A DNA stretch of 64,000 nt from Cunninghamia lanceolata (GCA_027924645.1 BSBN01001198.1:310001-374000), one strand, 5' to 3'; numbered from the stretch's first letter, positions 1-12,399 are shown. A program made the numbers and translations. Notes: generated by a model from the letters alone, not told the origin.

Positions 1-181
1 GCCTTTACCCATGATTGGAATGGGTCCCATGACATGCCAAATCAACATTTTGATGAAGATTTTAGAGCCGCTAACTGTTGTTCCCACTTTTGCAAATTGA
101 TCCTTGAATTGGGGTTTTTGGGTGTAGTGAAAACGTTGTCAACTTGTCCTATCTTCATCCTATCCAAGTACCTCTACATCA
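1..181 (+). repeat. 3' end of LTR preceding array unit A
   Basis: This is the end of a Ty3/gypsy-type LTR whose start lies left of the window. It matches the DNA just before each of the other four PBS sites and before position 17,891. The shared sequence ends in CTCTACATCA at 181, giving the CA terminus expected of an LTR. Three bases (TAG) separate it from the primer binding site. Confidence 0.75.
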
Positions 182-184
182 TAG

Positions 185-197
185 TGGTATCAGAACC
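185..197 (+). promoter_or_regulatory. Primer binding site of unit A (initiator tRNA-Met type)
   Basis: TGGTATCAGAACC lies three bases after the LTR end. It matches the complement of the plant initiator tRNA-Met 3' end except for one G-to-A change; most other units read TGGTATCAGAGCC. Minus-strand DNA synthesis would be primed here. Confidence 0.8.
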
Positions 198-235
198 ATA
201 AAAGGTTTTGTTGTTGGTTGTGTAAGGCCTGGTAT

Positions 236-2446
236 ATGTCAGCAGAGGAGAGTGAAGGACAGGCTATAAATATGCCTCGAAAGGGGATGACCACTGAAGT
301 GGTTAAGAAGTTCAAGGAGATGGATGAAAAGATCAAAAGTGGAGTCAAGGAAGCACTCCAAGCAAAGTTGAAGGCATTAAGGATAGGGAAGAGGATAGAT
401 GAATGTTCTAATGAAGAAGAAGAAAAAGAGGAGGAAGAAGAAGAGCAAGAAGAGGTAGAGGTACCTGAATATCAAAAGCATTTCCTTGAAGCCATCAAGG
501 CAATTGGCAAGGATTCTTCAGAGGCTCGGATGGAGATTCCCATGTTTAGTGAAAAGATGAATGCTGATGAAGTCATGGAGTGGATTGAGGCCCTAACCAA
601 CTACTTTGAATACAAAGAAGTTCCTGAAAACAAGAGGGTAAAGTTTGCACAAACAAAACTCAAAGGTGCTGCCCTTACATGGTGGAATTACACCCAAGGT
701 GAGAGGGTAAAGAATGGGAAGAGTATGATCTCTTCATGGAGCATAATATTGGAGAGGATCAAGTCCCAATTCCTTCCATCAGAATATGAAGTGCAGATTT
801 ACAAGAAGATAGAAAATCTCAAGCAAAGAGATTTGGATGAGGCCACCTACACCAAGGAGTTTAACAAGTTCTCTCTTTGTTGTGGATACATGAAGGATGA
901 AAAAGGGAAAGTGGCAAGGAATGCAAATGGTTTGAGGTTTAATATCCAAGATGAAATTAGTTTATTAACCCTGGAAACTATGGAAAAATGCTTTCAAGTG
1001 GCATTAAGGGCTGAAGAGAAATTGAAGAGGAAAGGTGAGCAGCAAAATAGAGGAAGAGGTGGCAGAAATTTCAGAGGTAGGGGGAGTTTTGAAGGTAGAA
1101 ATCAGTCCCAAAGAAGTCAAGAGGAATCTAGTTCCCAAGAACAAAGTGGAGAATCAGGTTCAAGAGGAAGATTTGGAGGAGGAATAGGTTCAACTACATT
1201 CACAGGAAGGTGCTACAATTGCAATGAAATTGGTCACACAACATTCAAATATACAGAAAGGCAAGGTTCATCATTAGGAGGTGATATGAAGAATGAAAGA
1301 AGGATTCATTTTGTGCAAGAAGAGGATGAAGGAAGTGTCCATTCTCCAAGTCAAGGATGTGAACCAGAAGTTGGAGAAGCATTCATGCTAAGGAGAACAC
1401 TCTTGAAGACATCCAAGGACAAGGGGATGACACAAAGGACAGCACTTTTCAGGACTAATTGCAAAAGCAAAGGTAAAGTATGCAAGGTAGTAATAGATTT
1501 TGGTTCAACAAATAATATGGTGCCTAGGGAAATGGTGGATAAATTGAAGCTATAAAGGATTCCTCATCAAACTCCTTACAAATAATCTTGGGTAAGTGAT
1601 AGTCAATCACTTTTGGTAGATGAACAAGCATATGTTGATTTTCAGATTGGAGAATATAAGGATAGGGTTTTATGTGACATTTTGCCCATGGATTGTTGTC
1701 ACCTACTTTTAGGCAGGCCATGGAAATTTAATAGGCAATCATTATATGATGGATATGCTAACACATAGACCATCAAGAAGGATGGGAGGACTTTTGTATT
1801 GACACCATTGCCGGAGGATGCTGAAGCAAAGAAGGCAGCCAAGGTCATCTTGGTGGGTAAGAAAGAGTTTGTGAAGATCAATGAAGAAGAGACAAGGAAA
1901 GTTGAGGATACCTCAAGGAGTGGGGTTGCCAAATATCAAAGTTTGAAGGTGGTTTTAGTTTTGAATGATGGAGATCATATGGTGATGTTTGAGATGGATC
2001 AGAAGAAGGTGAAAGAGCAGGTCTACAAGTAGCCACAAGGTGGTTGGAAAGAAGAAGATGCTATCATAGTAGGGACCATTGTTTGTCCTCTAGAGCCAAT
2101 AAGAGTTGAAAGACAATCATATTCTACCATAGAAGCAGTACAAGAAGCATCAACCAAGGTTTTGAATGCAGGTGTTCAGGCATAGATGACAATAAGGAAG
2201 AATGGCAAGAAAAGTATAGGTCTAGTTGCAAGCACTCACTCATGGCAAGGTGTGAGTAGAGCCTACAATGATAGGCATGTGTTTTTGATTCCATGGAAGC
2301 AAGTTGCATTCTAGAGATCATGGGGAAGACATGAAGAAACAAAGGATAAAGGTGGAGCAAGACAAAGAATCAACTCATGTGGCATGAGTTCTTTTCTAGG
2401 CGGGGTGTACGGTGCAAGAGCACCTAACACAAGGTGGCCACCATGA
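236..2446 (+). pseudogene. Gag-protease pseudogene, array unit A (Ty3/gypsy type)
   Basis: The first ATG is at 236, with a second in-frame ATG at 272. The frame stays open to a TAA at 1553-1555. In order it encodes a charged N-terminus, a Glu-rich acidic tract (about 415-465), a retrotransposon gag domain (about 530-1020), an Arg/Gly/Ser/Gln-rich RNA-binding linker, a zinc knuckle (CYNCNEIGHTTFKY, last Cys lost) and the start of a retropepsin (DFGST, where other units read DSGST). After the TAA the protease can still be followed through an LLGRPW-like block near 1,710, but with further stops, including TAG at 1766-1768. A tail resembling the end of a pol protein runs to 2446. No RT, RNase H or integrase lies between protease and LTR. 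The gene is inactive. Confidence 0.85.
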
Positions 2447-2594
2447 GGCCAAAATGGTGTTAAGTTGAGGTTTTTGAGTATTTGTAGTGAATAAGGTCTT
2501 ATGAGACCATATTTTATGTAATAAGGTCCAATGGACCACTTCCTAAGTGTTTTTAATAAGTTTGGATCCATTTTGTAGGCATTTGTCCAAAATG
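2372..2594 (+). other. Cluster of short inverted repeats between protease and LTR
   Basis: Five small palindromes or hairpins follow one another: AACTCATG/CATGAGTT (2372-2390), GGTGGCCACC (2433-2442), GGTCT/AGACC (2495-2508), GGTCC/GGACC (2525-2537) and CATTTTG/CAAAATG (2569-2594). Most recur at the same place in units C, D and E. They may form RNA structure in the transcript; that role is inference. Confidence 0.6.
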
Positions 2595-4070
2595 CCATGT
2601 TTTTGTCAATGTTGTCATATTGTTGTCACATGGTGAAAATGTAACCAATGATGGATCCAATGAATTTAATAGGGTTGTTTGAGTCTCATTAGGTGTGTCT
2701 AGGGTGTTTGTTTCCCTTTGAAGGTAGTTGGGCTCTTGTAGCCTTCAATATTGTCAAAATATGCAAAGTTGTTTGGCAACTTTTAAAAATTGTAAAGCAA
2801 ACAAAGGGCAAAACTATAAAAAACTAGTGGTCACCCTCTCGAAAAGTAGTTGGGGATAGTTGGAACTATAATTACATGCTTAAAATGCCTCCTAGGGGTG
2901 GTGGCAAGGCAGTAGTTGGAGTTGGTGATCAAGAAATACAAACAAACATTGTGATTTCCAAAATTTTCTACATTTTTTCTGCTATAACGTTCATAACTTA
3001 GACATACGGATGAATTAGAAGGTGAGGCTGGACTTTTTAGAAATCCCTATGTCTTATCTTTCATTAAAGACCAATTATGTGACATTTGGTTGAGATTTGT
3101 GCATTCGGTGAACATTTTTTGAAAACTTGTCCTGAAACCCTAGTTTCCTAAATTTCCACACTGCTACAATCTGTACTGTACAAAGGTACAAGGTTGTTTC
3201 CACTTTTTCATGGTTTGATTAGTTAGAGAATTGATTTAGCTTTTATTTGAATTCAGTTTGGTTCTTTGACATTTATATGGTAGGAAGATATAAGGTTTTT
3301 TCTAAAACTTGGTTTGTGAAACCCTACCTTTGGGTTTTGATTGAAATTCATGTATTCTCCTCCATTCCACTGATGTAAGACCTCATAGATAAGTGGGATA
3401 GACTTTTATAATGTTGTTTCAATGTTTTCTTTCAAGACTTTTGGGCAGAGCAGGGATTAGTGGCAGTTTATGTGAAAGACCCTAGCAAAACCATGTGCTA
3501 GGAGTGTAGAAAGAACAACAGCATAAGGTAATCCTTGAACAGTTGGCTGTGGGACCTGAAAAACCTTAAAATACATTATTTTTCCATCCATGTTAAGTGT
3601 TCAAGGGGTCTAGACAGATTTGTGGTTCCATTCAAGGGTGGTTGCTTCACAAATTTGGCCTAATTGGGCCTCTAGGTCCCTAGGGTGAGTTATAGGTTGG
3701 ATTATACTGTCCAAAACAACCTATACCCATTGTTGGATATGTGATAGGGAGTCCAAATGGGTATCTCCTTATTGTCTCAGATCTGAGTTTGAAGGTCTTC
3801 ATCAAAATTTATTGATGACTGTCCTCTTTTCTAGGGCTATAAGGAATATCTTGGGTTTGTGAAGGAAGTACTAGTTTTGAGTTTGGTCTTCCTTTACCAA
3901 TGATTGGAATGGGTCCCATGACATGCAAAATCAACATTTTGATGAAGATTTCAGAGCCTCTAAATGTTGTTCCCACTTATAAAAATTGATCCTTGAATTT
4001 GGGTTTGTGGGTGTAGTGAAAAACTTGTCAACTTGTCCTATCTTCGTCCTATCCAAGTACCTCTACATCA
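2453..4070 (+). repeat. Shared LTR between units A and B
   Basis: The 3' end at 4070 (CTCTACATCA, followed by TAG and a PBS) is well fixed. The 5' end is not: adjacent units share LTRs, so there is no second copy to compare against, and I placed the start at the TGTTAAG after the pol-like tail. It could lie anywhere from about 2,370 to 2,480. A TATA box at 2814-2821 is repeated in every unit and supports a promoter here. A purine-rich stretch at about 2,331-2,367 is the best polypurine-tract candidate. Confidence 0.6.
2814..2821 (+). promoter_or_regulatory. LTR TATA box
   Basis: CTATAAAA follows a purine-rich stretch and is found at the same place in all five LTRs (2814, 5023, 8903, 12754 and 16636). 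It is the likely core promoter of the LTR. Confidence 0.5.
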
Positions 4071-4073
4071 TAG

Positions 4074-4086
4074 TGGTATCAGAGCC
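4074..4086 (+). promoter_or_regulatory. Primer binding site of unit B
   Basis: TGGTATCAGAGCC lies three bases after the LTR end at 4070. It is a perfect match to the initiator tRNA-Met type PBS. Confidence 0.85.
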
Positions 4087-4124
4087 ATAAAAGGTTTTGT
4101 TGTTGGTTGTGTAAGGCTTGGTAT

Positions 4125-4780
4125 ATGTCAACAGAGGTGAGTGAAGGATAGGCTAGCAATATGCCTCGAAAGGGGATGACCATTGAAGTGGTTAAGAAGT
4201 TCAAGGAGATGGAAGAAAAGATCAAAAGTGGAGTCAAGGAAGCACTCCAAGCAGAGTTGAAGGCATTGAGGATAGGGAAGAGGATAGATGAAGGTTTTGA
4301 TGAAGAAGAAGAAAAAGAGGAGGAAGAAGAAGAGCAAGAAGAGGTAGAGGTATTCGTAGATCAAAAGCATTTCCTTGAAGCCATCAAGGCAATTGACAAT
4401 GATTCTTCAGAAGCTCGGATGGAGATTCCCATGTTTAGTGGCAAGATGAATGCTGATGAAGTCATGGAGTGGATTGAGGCCCTAAACAACAACTTTGAAT
4501 ACAAAGAATTTCCTAAAAACAAGAGGGTGAAGTTTGCAAAAACTAAACTCAAAGGTGCTGCCCTTACATGGTGGAATTACACCCAAGGTGAGAGGGTAAA
4601 GGATGGGAAGAGTATGATCTCTTCATGGAGCAGAATGTTGGAGAGGATCAAGTCCCAATTCCTTCCATCAAACTATGAAGTGTAGATTTACAAGAAGATG
4701 CAAAATCTCAAGCAAAGAGATTTGGATGTGGCAACCTACACTGAGGAGTTTCACAAGTTCTCTCTTCGTTGTGGATACAT
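4125..4780 (+). pseudogene. Truncated gag pseudogene, array unit B
   Basis: The ATG at 4125 is followed by an in-frame TAG (GAG in other units) before the second ATG at 4161. From there 174 codons are open to a TAG at 4683-4685, where units A and E have CAG. They include the acidic tract and the first part of the gag domain. Coding similarity stops at about 4780, inside gag, where the sequence jumps into what is position 2570 of unit A. The rest of gag, the knuckle, the protease and the pol-like tail, about 1.68 kb, are missing. Only a short gag remnant is left. Confidence 0.85.
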
Positions 4781-6278
4781 TTTGTAGGCATTTGTCCAAA
4801 ATGCCATGTTTTTGTTAATGTTGTCATATTGTTGTCACACGGTGAAAATGTAACCAAGGATGGATCCAATGAATGTAATAGGGTTTTTTGAGTCTCATTA
4901 GATGTGTCTAGGGTGTTTGTTTCCCCTTGAAGGCAGATGGGCTCTTGTAGCCTGCAATATTGTCAAAATGTGCAAAGTTGTTTGGCACCTTTTACAAATT
5001 GTAAAGCAAACAAAAGGCAAAACTATAAAAAACCAGTGGTCACCATCTTGAAAAGTAGTTGGGGATAGTTGGAACTATAATGAAATGATTAAAATGCCTC
5101 CCAGGGGTTGAGGCAAGGCAGTACTTGGAGTTGGTGATCAAGAAATACAAACGAACACTGTGATTTAATGTATTTTCTACATTTTTTCTGCTATAAAGTT
5201 CATAACTTTTGTATATGGATGTATTAGAAGGCAAGGATAGAATTTTTGGAAATCACTGTGTCTTACCTTTCATTCAAGACCAATTTTGTGATATTTGGTT
5301 GAGATTTGTGCATTCGGTGAACATTTTTCTAAAACCTGTCCTGAAACCCTATTTTCCTAAATTTCCACACTGCTACAGTCTGTACTGTACAAATGTACAA
5401 GGTTGTTTCAAATTTTTCATGATTTGATCAGTTAGAGCATGGAGTTAGATTTAATTTGAATTCAGTTTGGTGCTTTGACATTTCTGTGGTAGGAAGATAT
5501 AAGGTTTTTCTAAAACTTGGTTTGTGAAACCCTACCTCAGGGTTTTCATTGAAATTCATGCATTCTCATCCATTCCACTAATGTAAGACCTCATAGATCA
5601 ATAGGATGGACTGTTATAATGTTTTTTCAATGTTTTATTACAAGAGTTTTGGGCAGAGCAGGGATTGGTGGCAGTTTATGTGAAAGACCCTAGCAAAACC
5701 ATGTGCTAGGAGTGTAGAAAGAACAATAGCATAAGGTAATCCTTGAACAATTTGCTGTGGGACTTGAAAAACCTTAAAATCCATTATTTTTCCATCCATG
5801 TGAAGTGTACAAGGGGTCTAGAGAGTTTGGTGGTTCCATTCAAGGGTAGTTGCTTCACAAATTTGGCCTAATTGGGGCTCTAGGTCACTAGCGTCAGTTA
5901 TAGGTTGGATTATACTGTCCAAAACAACCTATACCCATTGTTGCATATGTGATAGGGAGTCCAAATGGGTATCTCTTGATTGTGTCAACTCTGGGTTTGA
6001 AGGCCTGCATCAAAAGTAATTGATGATTGTCCTCTTTTCTAGGGCTATAAGGAATATCTATGGTTTTTGAAGGAAGTACTAGTTCTAGATTTGGTCTGCC
6101 TTTACTAATGATTTGAATGTGTCCAATGACATGCCAAATCAACATTTCCTTGAAGATTTCAGAGCCTATAACTGTTGTTCCCATGTTTGCAAATTGATCC
6201 TTGAATTTGGGTTTTCCGGTGTAGTGAAAACCTTGTCAACTTGTCCTATCTTCCTCCTACCCAAGTATCTCTACATCA
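4781..6278 (+). repeat. LTR between units B and C, 5' part lost
   Basis: It begins inside the LTR at the deletion junction (TTTTGTAGGCATTTG) and runs through a TATA box at 5023-5030 to the CTCTACATCA terminus at 6278. Confidence 0.7.
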
Positions 6279-6281
6279 TAG

Positions 6282-6294
6282 TGGTATCAGAGCC
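6282..6294 (+). promoter_or_regulatory. Primer binding site of unit C
   Basis: TGGTATCAGAGCC lies three bases after the LTR end at 6278. Confidence 0.85.
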
Positions 6295-6332
6295 ATAAAA
6301 GGTTCTATTGTTGGTTATGTAAGGCCTAGTAT

Positions 6333-8535
6333 ATGTCAGTAGAGGAGAGTGAAGGAGAGGCTAGCAATATGCCTCAAAAGGGGATGACCACTGAAGTGGT
6401 TAAGAAGTTCAAGGAGATGGAAGAAAAGATCAAAAGTGGAGTCAAGGAAGCACTCCAAGCAAAGTTGAAGGCATTGAGGATAGGGAATAGGATAGATGAA
6501 GGTTCTAATGAAGAAGAAGAAAAAGAGGAGGAAGAAGAAGAGCAAGAAGAGGTAGAGGTACCTACAGATCAAAAGCATTTCCTTGAAGCCATCAAGGCAA
6601 TTGGCAAGGATTCTTAAGAGGCTCAGATGGAGATTCCCATGTTTAGTGGAAAGATGAATACTGATGAATTCATGGAGTGGATTGAGGCCCTAAACAACTA
6701 CTTTGAATACAAAGAAGTTCTTCAAAATAAGAGGGTGAAGTTTACAAAAACTAAACTCAAAGGTGCTGCCCTTACATGATGGAATTACACCCAAGGTTAG
6801 AGGGTAAAGAATGGGAAGAGTATGATCTCTTCATGGAGCAAAATGTTGGAGAGGATCAAGTCCCAATCCTTCCATCAGAATATAAAGTGCATATTTACAA
6901 GAAGATGCAAAATCTCAAGCAAAGAGATTTGGATGAGGCCACCTACACCAAGGAGTTTAACAAGTTCTCTCTTTGTTGTGGATATATGGAGGATGAAAAA
7001 GGTAAAGTGGCAAGGTATCTAAATGGTTTGAGGTTTAATATCCAAGATGAAATTAGTTTATTAACCCCGAAAACTATGGAAAAATGCTTTCAAGTGGCAT
7101 TAAGGGCTGAAGAGAAGTTGAAGAGGAAAGGTGAGCAGCAAAATAGAGGAAGAGGTGGCAGAAGTTTCAGAGGTAGGGGGAGTTTTGAAGGCAGAAATCA
7201 GTCCCAAAGAAGTCAAGAGGAATCTAGTTCCCAAGAACAAAGTGGAGAATTAAGTTCAAGAGGAAGATTTGGAGGAGGAATAGGTTCAACTACATTCACA
7301 GGAAGGTGCTACAATTGCAATGAAATTGGTCACACAACATTCAAATGTCCAGAAAGGCAAGGTTCACCATCACGAGGTGATAGGAAGAATGAAAGAAGGA
7401 TTCAATTTTTGCAAGAAGAGGATGAAGGAAGTGTCCATTCTCCAAGTCAAGGATGTGAACCAGAAGTTAGAGAAGCATTGATGCTAAGGAGAACACTCTT
7501 GAAGATATCCAAGGACAAGGAGATGACACAAAGGTGAGCACTTTTCAAGACCAATTGCAAAAGCAAAGGTAAAGTATGCAAGGTAGTAATAGATTCTGGT
7601 TCAACAGATAATATGGTGTCTAGGGAAATGGTCGATAAATTGAAGATAGAAAGGATTCCTCATCAAACTCCTTACAAATCATCTTGGGTAAGTGATAGTC
7701 AATCACTTTTGGTAGATGAACAAGCATATGTTGATTTTCAGATTGGAGAATATAAGGATGATGTGACATTTTGCCCATGGATTGTTGTCACCTACTCTTA
7801 GGTAGGCCATGGAAATTTGATAAGAAATCATTATATGATGGATATGCTAACACATACACCATCAAGAAGGATGGGAGGACTTTTGTATTGACACCATTGC
7901 AGGAGGATGCTGAAGCAAAGAAGGCAGCCAAGGTCATCTTGGTGGATAAGAAAGAGTTTGTGAAGATCAATGAAGAAGAGACAAGGAAAGTTGAGGATAC
8001 CTCAAGGAGTGGGGTTGCCAAAGATCAAAGTTTGAAGGTGGTTTCAGTTTTGAATGATGGAGATTAGATGGTGATGTTTGAGATGGATCAGAAGAAGGTC
8101 AAAGAGCAGGTCTACAAGCAGCCACAAGGTGGTTGGAAAGAAGAAGATGCTATCATAGTAGGGACCATTGTTTTACCTCTAGAGCCAATAAGAGTTGAAA
8201 GACAATCATATTCTACCATAGCAGAAGTACAAGGAGCATCAACCAAGGTTTTGAATGTAGGTGTTCAGGTAGAGATGACGGTAAGGAAGAATGGCAAGCA
8301 AAGTATAGGTCTAGTTGCAAACACTCACTCATGGCAAGGTGTGAGTAGAGCCTACAATGCTAGGCATGAGTTTTTGATTCCATGGAAGCAGGTTGCTGTC
8401 AAAAGATCATGGGGAAGACATGAATCATTAGAGGATAAAGGTGGATCAAGACAAAGAATCAACTCATGTGGCATGAGCTCTTTTCTAGGCAGGGTGTACG
8501 GTGTAGGAGCACCTAACACAAGGTGGCCACCATGA
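6333..8535 (+). pseudogene. Gag-protease pseudogene, array unit C (best preserved)
   Basis: The ATG at 6333 opens a product with the same domain order as unit A: acidic tract, gag domain, RG/SQ-rich linker, an intact knuckle (CYNCNEIGHTTFKC, about 7,306-7,347), the retropepsin DSGST near 7,593, an LLGRPW block near 7,790 and a tail to a TGA at 8533-8535. It is broken by a TAA at 6615-6617, a one-base loss near 6,867, a TGA at 7535-7537, a small deletion near 7,760 that shifts frame, and a TAG at 8065-8067. The tail (8068-8535) is open over 155 codons and contains a LEDKG stretch like the end of plant Ty3/gypsy pol proteins. This suggests RT, RNase H and integrase were deleted internally in the ancestor while the pol end was kept. 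That origin is inference. Confidence 0.85.
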
Positions 8536-10124
8536 GGCCAAAATGGTGTTAAGTTGAGATTTTTGAGTTTTTACAGTGAATAAGGTCTTACGAGACCATA
8601 TTTTATGTAATAAGGTCCAATGGACCACATCCTAAGTGTTTGTAATAAGTTTGGATCCATTTTGTAGGCATTTGTCCAAAATGCCATGTTTTTGTCAATG
8701 TTGTCATATTGTTTTCACATGGTGAAAATGTAGCCAAGGATGGATCCAATTAATGTAATAGGGTTGTTTGAGTCTCCTTAGGTGTGTCTAGGGTGTTTGT
8801 TTCCCTTTGAAGGTAGTTGGGCTCTTGTAGCCTTCAATATTGTCAAAATGTGCAAAGTTGTTTGGCAACTTTTATAAATTGTAAAGCAAACAAAGGGTAA
8901 AACTATAAAAAACTAGTGGTCACCCTCATGAAAAGTAGTTGGGGATAGTTGGAACTATAATGACATGCTTGAAATGCCTCCGAAGGGTTGAGGCAAGGCA
9001 GTAGTTGGAGTTGGTGATCAAGAAATACAAACAAATACTATGATTTCCAAAATTTTCTACATTTTTGCTGCTATAACATTCATAAATTTTGCATACGGAT
9101 GAATTAGAAGGTGAGGCTAGACTTTTTAGAAATCCCTATGTCTTATCATTCATTCAAGACCAATTTTGTGACATTTGGTTGAGATTTGTGCATTCAGTGA
9201 ACATTTTTCTAAAACTTGTCTTGAAACCCTATTTTGCTAAATTTCCACACTGCTACAGTCTGTACTGTACAAAGGTACAATGTTGTTTCCACTTTCTCAT
9301 AATTCAATTAGTTAGGGCATGGAGTTACCTTTCATTTGAATTCATTTTCGTTCTTTAAAATTTCTATGGTAGGAAGATATAAGGTTTTTTCTAAAACTTG
9401 GTTTGTGAAACCCTACCTTAGGGTTTGGATTAAAATTCATGTATTCTCCTCCATTCCACTGATGTAAGACCTCATAGATCAGTGGGATGGACTGTTATAA
9501 TGTTGTTTCAATGTTTTCTTGCAAGAGTTTTGGGCAGAGTCAGAATTGGTGGCAATTTATGTGAAAGACCCAAAACCATGTGCTAGGAGTGTAGAAAGAA
9601 CAACAGCATAAGGTAATCCTTGAACAGTTGGTTGTGGGACCTGAAAAACCATGTGCTAGGAGTGTAGATTGTTTGGTGGTTCTATTCAAGGGTAGTTGCT
9701 TCACAAATTTGGCCTAATTGTGGCTCTAGGTCAATAGGGTGAGTTATAGGTTGGATTATACCATCCAAAACAATCTATACCCATTGTTGGATATGTGATA
9801 GGGAGTCGAAATGGGTATCTCCTAATTGTCTCAGATCTGGGTTTGAAGGTCTACATCAAAATTTATTGATGACAGTCCTCTTTTCTAGGACTACAAGGAA
9901 TATCTTGGGTTTGTGAAGGAAGTACTAGTTCTAAGTTTGGTCTACCTTTACCAATGAATGGAATGGGTCCCATGACATGCCAAATCAAAATTTCCATGAA
10001 GATTTCAGAGCTTCTAACTGTTGTTCTCACTTTTGCAAATTGATCCTTGAATTTGGGTTTTTGGGTGTAGTGAAAACCTTGTCAACTTGTCCTATCTTCC
10101 TCATATCCAAGTACCTCTACATCA
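8536..10124 (+). repeat. Shared LTR between units C and D
   Basis: The 3' terminus CTCTACATCA is at 10124 and the TATA box at 8903-8910. The 5' edge is approximate. A local rearrangement at about 9,570-9,670 repeats the ACCATGTGCTAGGAGTGTAG block and removes a short stretch found in the other LTRs. Confidence 0.65.
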
Positions 10125-10127
10125 TAG

Positions 10128-10140
10128 TGGTATCAAAGCC
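10128..10140 (+). promoter_or_regulatory. Primer binding site of unit D
   Basis: TGGTATCAAAGCC carries one substitution relative to units B, C and E and lies three bases after the LTR end. Confidence 0.8.
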
Positions 10141-10178
10141 ATAAAAGGTTCTCTTGTTGGTTGTGTAAGGCCTGGTAT

Positions 10179-12386
10179 GTGTTAACAGAGGAGAGTGAAG
10201 GAGAGGCTAGCAATATGCCTCGCAAGGGGATGACCACTGAAGTGGTTAAGAAGTTCAAGGAGATGGAAGAAAAGATCAAAAGTGGAGTCAAGGAAGCACT
10301 CCAAGCAGAGTTGAAGGCATTGAGGATATGGAAGATGATAGATGAAGGTTTTTATGAAGAAGAAGAAAAAGACGAGGAAGAAGAAGAGCAAGAAGAGGTA
10401 GAGGTACCTGCAGATCAAAAGCATTTCCTTGAAGCCATCAAGGCAATTGGCAAGGATTCTTCAGAGGCTCGGATGTAGATTCCAATGTTTAGTGGCAAGA
10501 TGAATGCTGATTAAGTCATGGAGTGGATTGAGGCCCTAAACAACTACTTTTAATACAAAGAAGTTCCTGAAAACAAGAGGGGGAAGTTTACAAAAACTAA
10601 ACTCAAAGGTGTTGCCCTTACATTGTGGAATTACACCCAAGGTGAGAGGGTAAGGAATGTGAAGAGTATGATCTCTTCATGGAGCAAAATGTTGGAGAGG
10701 ATCAAATCCCAATTCCTTCCATCAGACTATGAAGTGTAGATTTACAATAAGATGCAAAATCTCAATCAAAGAGATTTGGATGTGGCCAACTACACCAAGG
10801 AGTTTCACAAGTTCTCTCTTCGTTGTGGATACATGGAGGATGAAAAAGGTAAAGTGGCAAGGTATCTAAATGGTTTGAGGTTTAATATCCAAGATGAAAT
10901 CAATTTATTAACCTCAGAAACCATGGAAAAATGCTTTCAAGTGGCATTAAGGGCTGAAGAGAAGTTGAAGAGGAAAGGTGAGCAGCAAAATAGAGGAAGA
11001 GGTGGCAGAAGTTTCAGAGGTAGGGGGAGTTTTGAAGGCAGAAATCAGTCCCAAAGAAGTCAAGAGGAATCTAGTTCCCAAGAACAAAGTGGAGAATTAG
11101 GTTCAAGAGGAAGATTTGGAGGAGGAATGGGTTCAACTACATTCACAGGAAGGTGCTACAATTGCAATGAAATTGGTCACACAACATTCAAATGTCTAGA
11201 AAGGCAAGGTTCATCATCAGGAGGTGATAGGAAGAATGAATGAAGGATTCATTTTGTGCAAGAAGAGGATGAAGGAAGTGTCCATTCTCCAAGTCAAGGA
11301 TGTGAACCAGAAGTTGGAGAAGCATTCGTGCTAAGGAGAACACTCTTGAAGACATCCAAGGACAAGGAGATGACACAAAGGAGAGCAATTTTCAGGACCA
11401 ATTGCAAAAGCAAAGGTAAAGTATGCAAGGTAGTAATAGATTCTAGTTCAACAGATAATATGGTGTCTAGGGAAATGGTGGATAAATTGAAGTTAGAAAG
11501 GATTCCTCATCAAACTTCTTACAAAGAATCTTGGGTAAGTGATAGTCCATCACTTTTGGTAGATGAACAAGCATATGTTGATTTTTAGATTGGAGAATAT
11601 AAGGATAGGGTTTTATGTGACATTTTACCCATGGATTGTTGTCACCTACTTTTAGGTAGGCCTTGGAAATTTGATAGGCAATCATTATATGATGGATATG
11701 CTAACACATAGACCATCAAGAAAGATGGGAGGACTTTTGTATTGACACCATTGCAGGAGGATGCTAAAGCAAAGTAGGCAGCCAAGGTCATCTTGATGGG
11801 TAAGAAAGAGTTTGTGAAGATCAATGAAGAAGAGACAATGAAAGTTGAGGACACATCAAGGAGTGGGGTTGCCAAAGATCAAAGTTTGAAGATGGTTTCA
11901 GTTTTGAATGATGGAGATCAGATGGTGATGTTTTAGATGGATTAGAAGAAGGTCAAAGAGCAGGTCTACAAGCAGCCACAAGGTGGTTGGAAAGAAGATG
12001 TTATCATAGTAGGGACCATTGTTTATCCTCTAGAGCCAATAAGAGTTGAAAGACAATCATAGTGTACCATAGCAGTAGTACAAGAAGCATCAACCAAGGC
12101 TTTGAATGCAGGTGTTTAGGCAGAGATGACAGTAAGGAAGAATGGCAAGCAAAGTATAGGTGTAGTTGCAAACACTCACTCATGCCAAGGTGTGAGTAGA
12201 GCCTACAATGCTAGGCATGAGTTTTTGATTCCATGGAAGTAGGTTGCAGTCTAGATATCATTGGTAAGACATGAAGCAACAAAGGATATAGGTGGAGCAA
12301 GACAAATAATCAACTCATGTGGCATGAGTTCTTTTCTAGGCGGGGTGTATGGTGCAGGAGTACCTAACATAAGGTGGCCACCATGA
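10179..12386 (+). pseudogene. Gag-protease pseudogene, array unit D
   Basis: The usual first ATG is GTG here (10179); the next in-frame ATG is 10215. The layout matches units A and C: acidic tract, gag, RG-rich linker, an intact zinc knuckle (near 11,155-11,195) and a retropepsin reading DSSST in place of DSGST. Stops occur in the gag domain (TAG near 10,476, TAA near 10,512, TAG near 10,737). Others lie at 11586-11588, 11709-11711, 11943-11945, 12117-12119, 12240-12242 and 12252-12254. Four of these are shared with unit E and one with unit A. The gene is inactive. Confidence 0.85.
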
Positions 12387-12399
12387 GGCGAAAATGGTG

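Noticed and set aside
1699..1932. Minus-strand 77-codon frame repeated in every full-length unit
   Set aside because: It is antisense to the protease region and recurs only because the unit is repeated.
3372..4070. LTR of about 700 bp starting TGATGT and ending ACATCA in the array
   Set aside because: The ends would match as inverted repeats, but the TGATGT is TAATGT in two units, the DNA before it is pyrimidine-rich rather than a polypurine tract, and the TATA box would lie outside it.
4128..4370. Minus-strand frames rich in Leu/Phe (also 6336-6578, 10182-10424, 14064-14306) that look like membrane proteins
   Set aside because: They are the antisense of the GAA/GAG acidic tract of gag; the hydrophobic look comes from TTC/CTT codons opposite Glu codons. 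No independent support.
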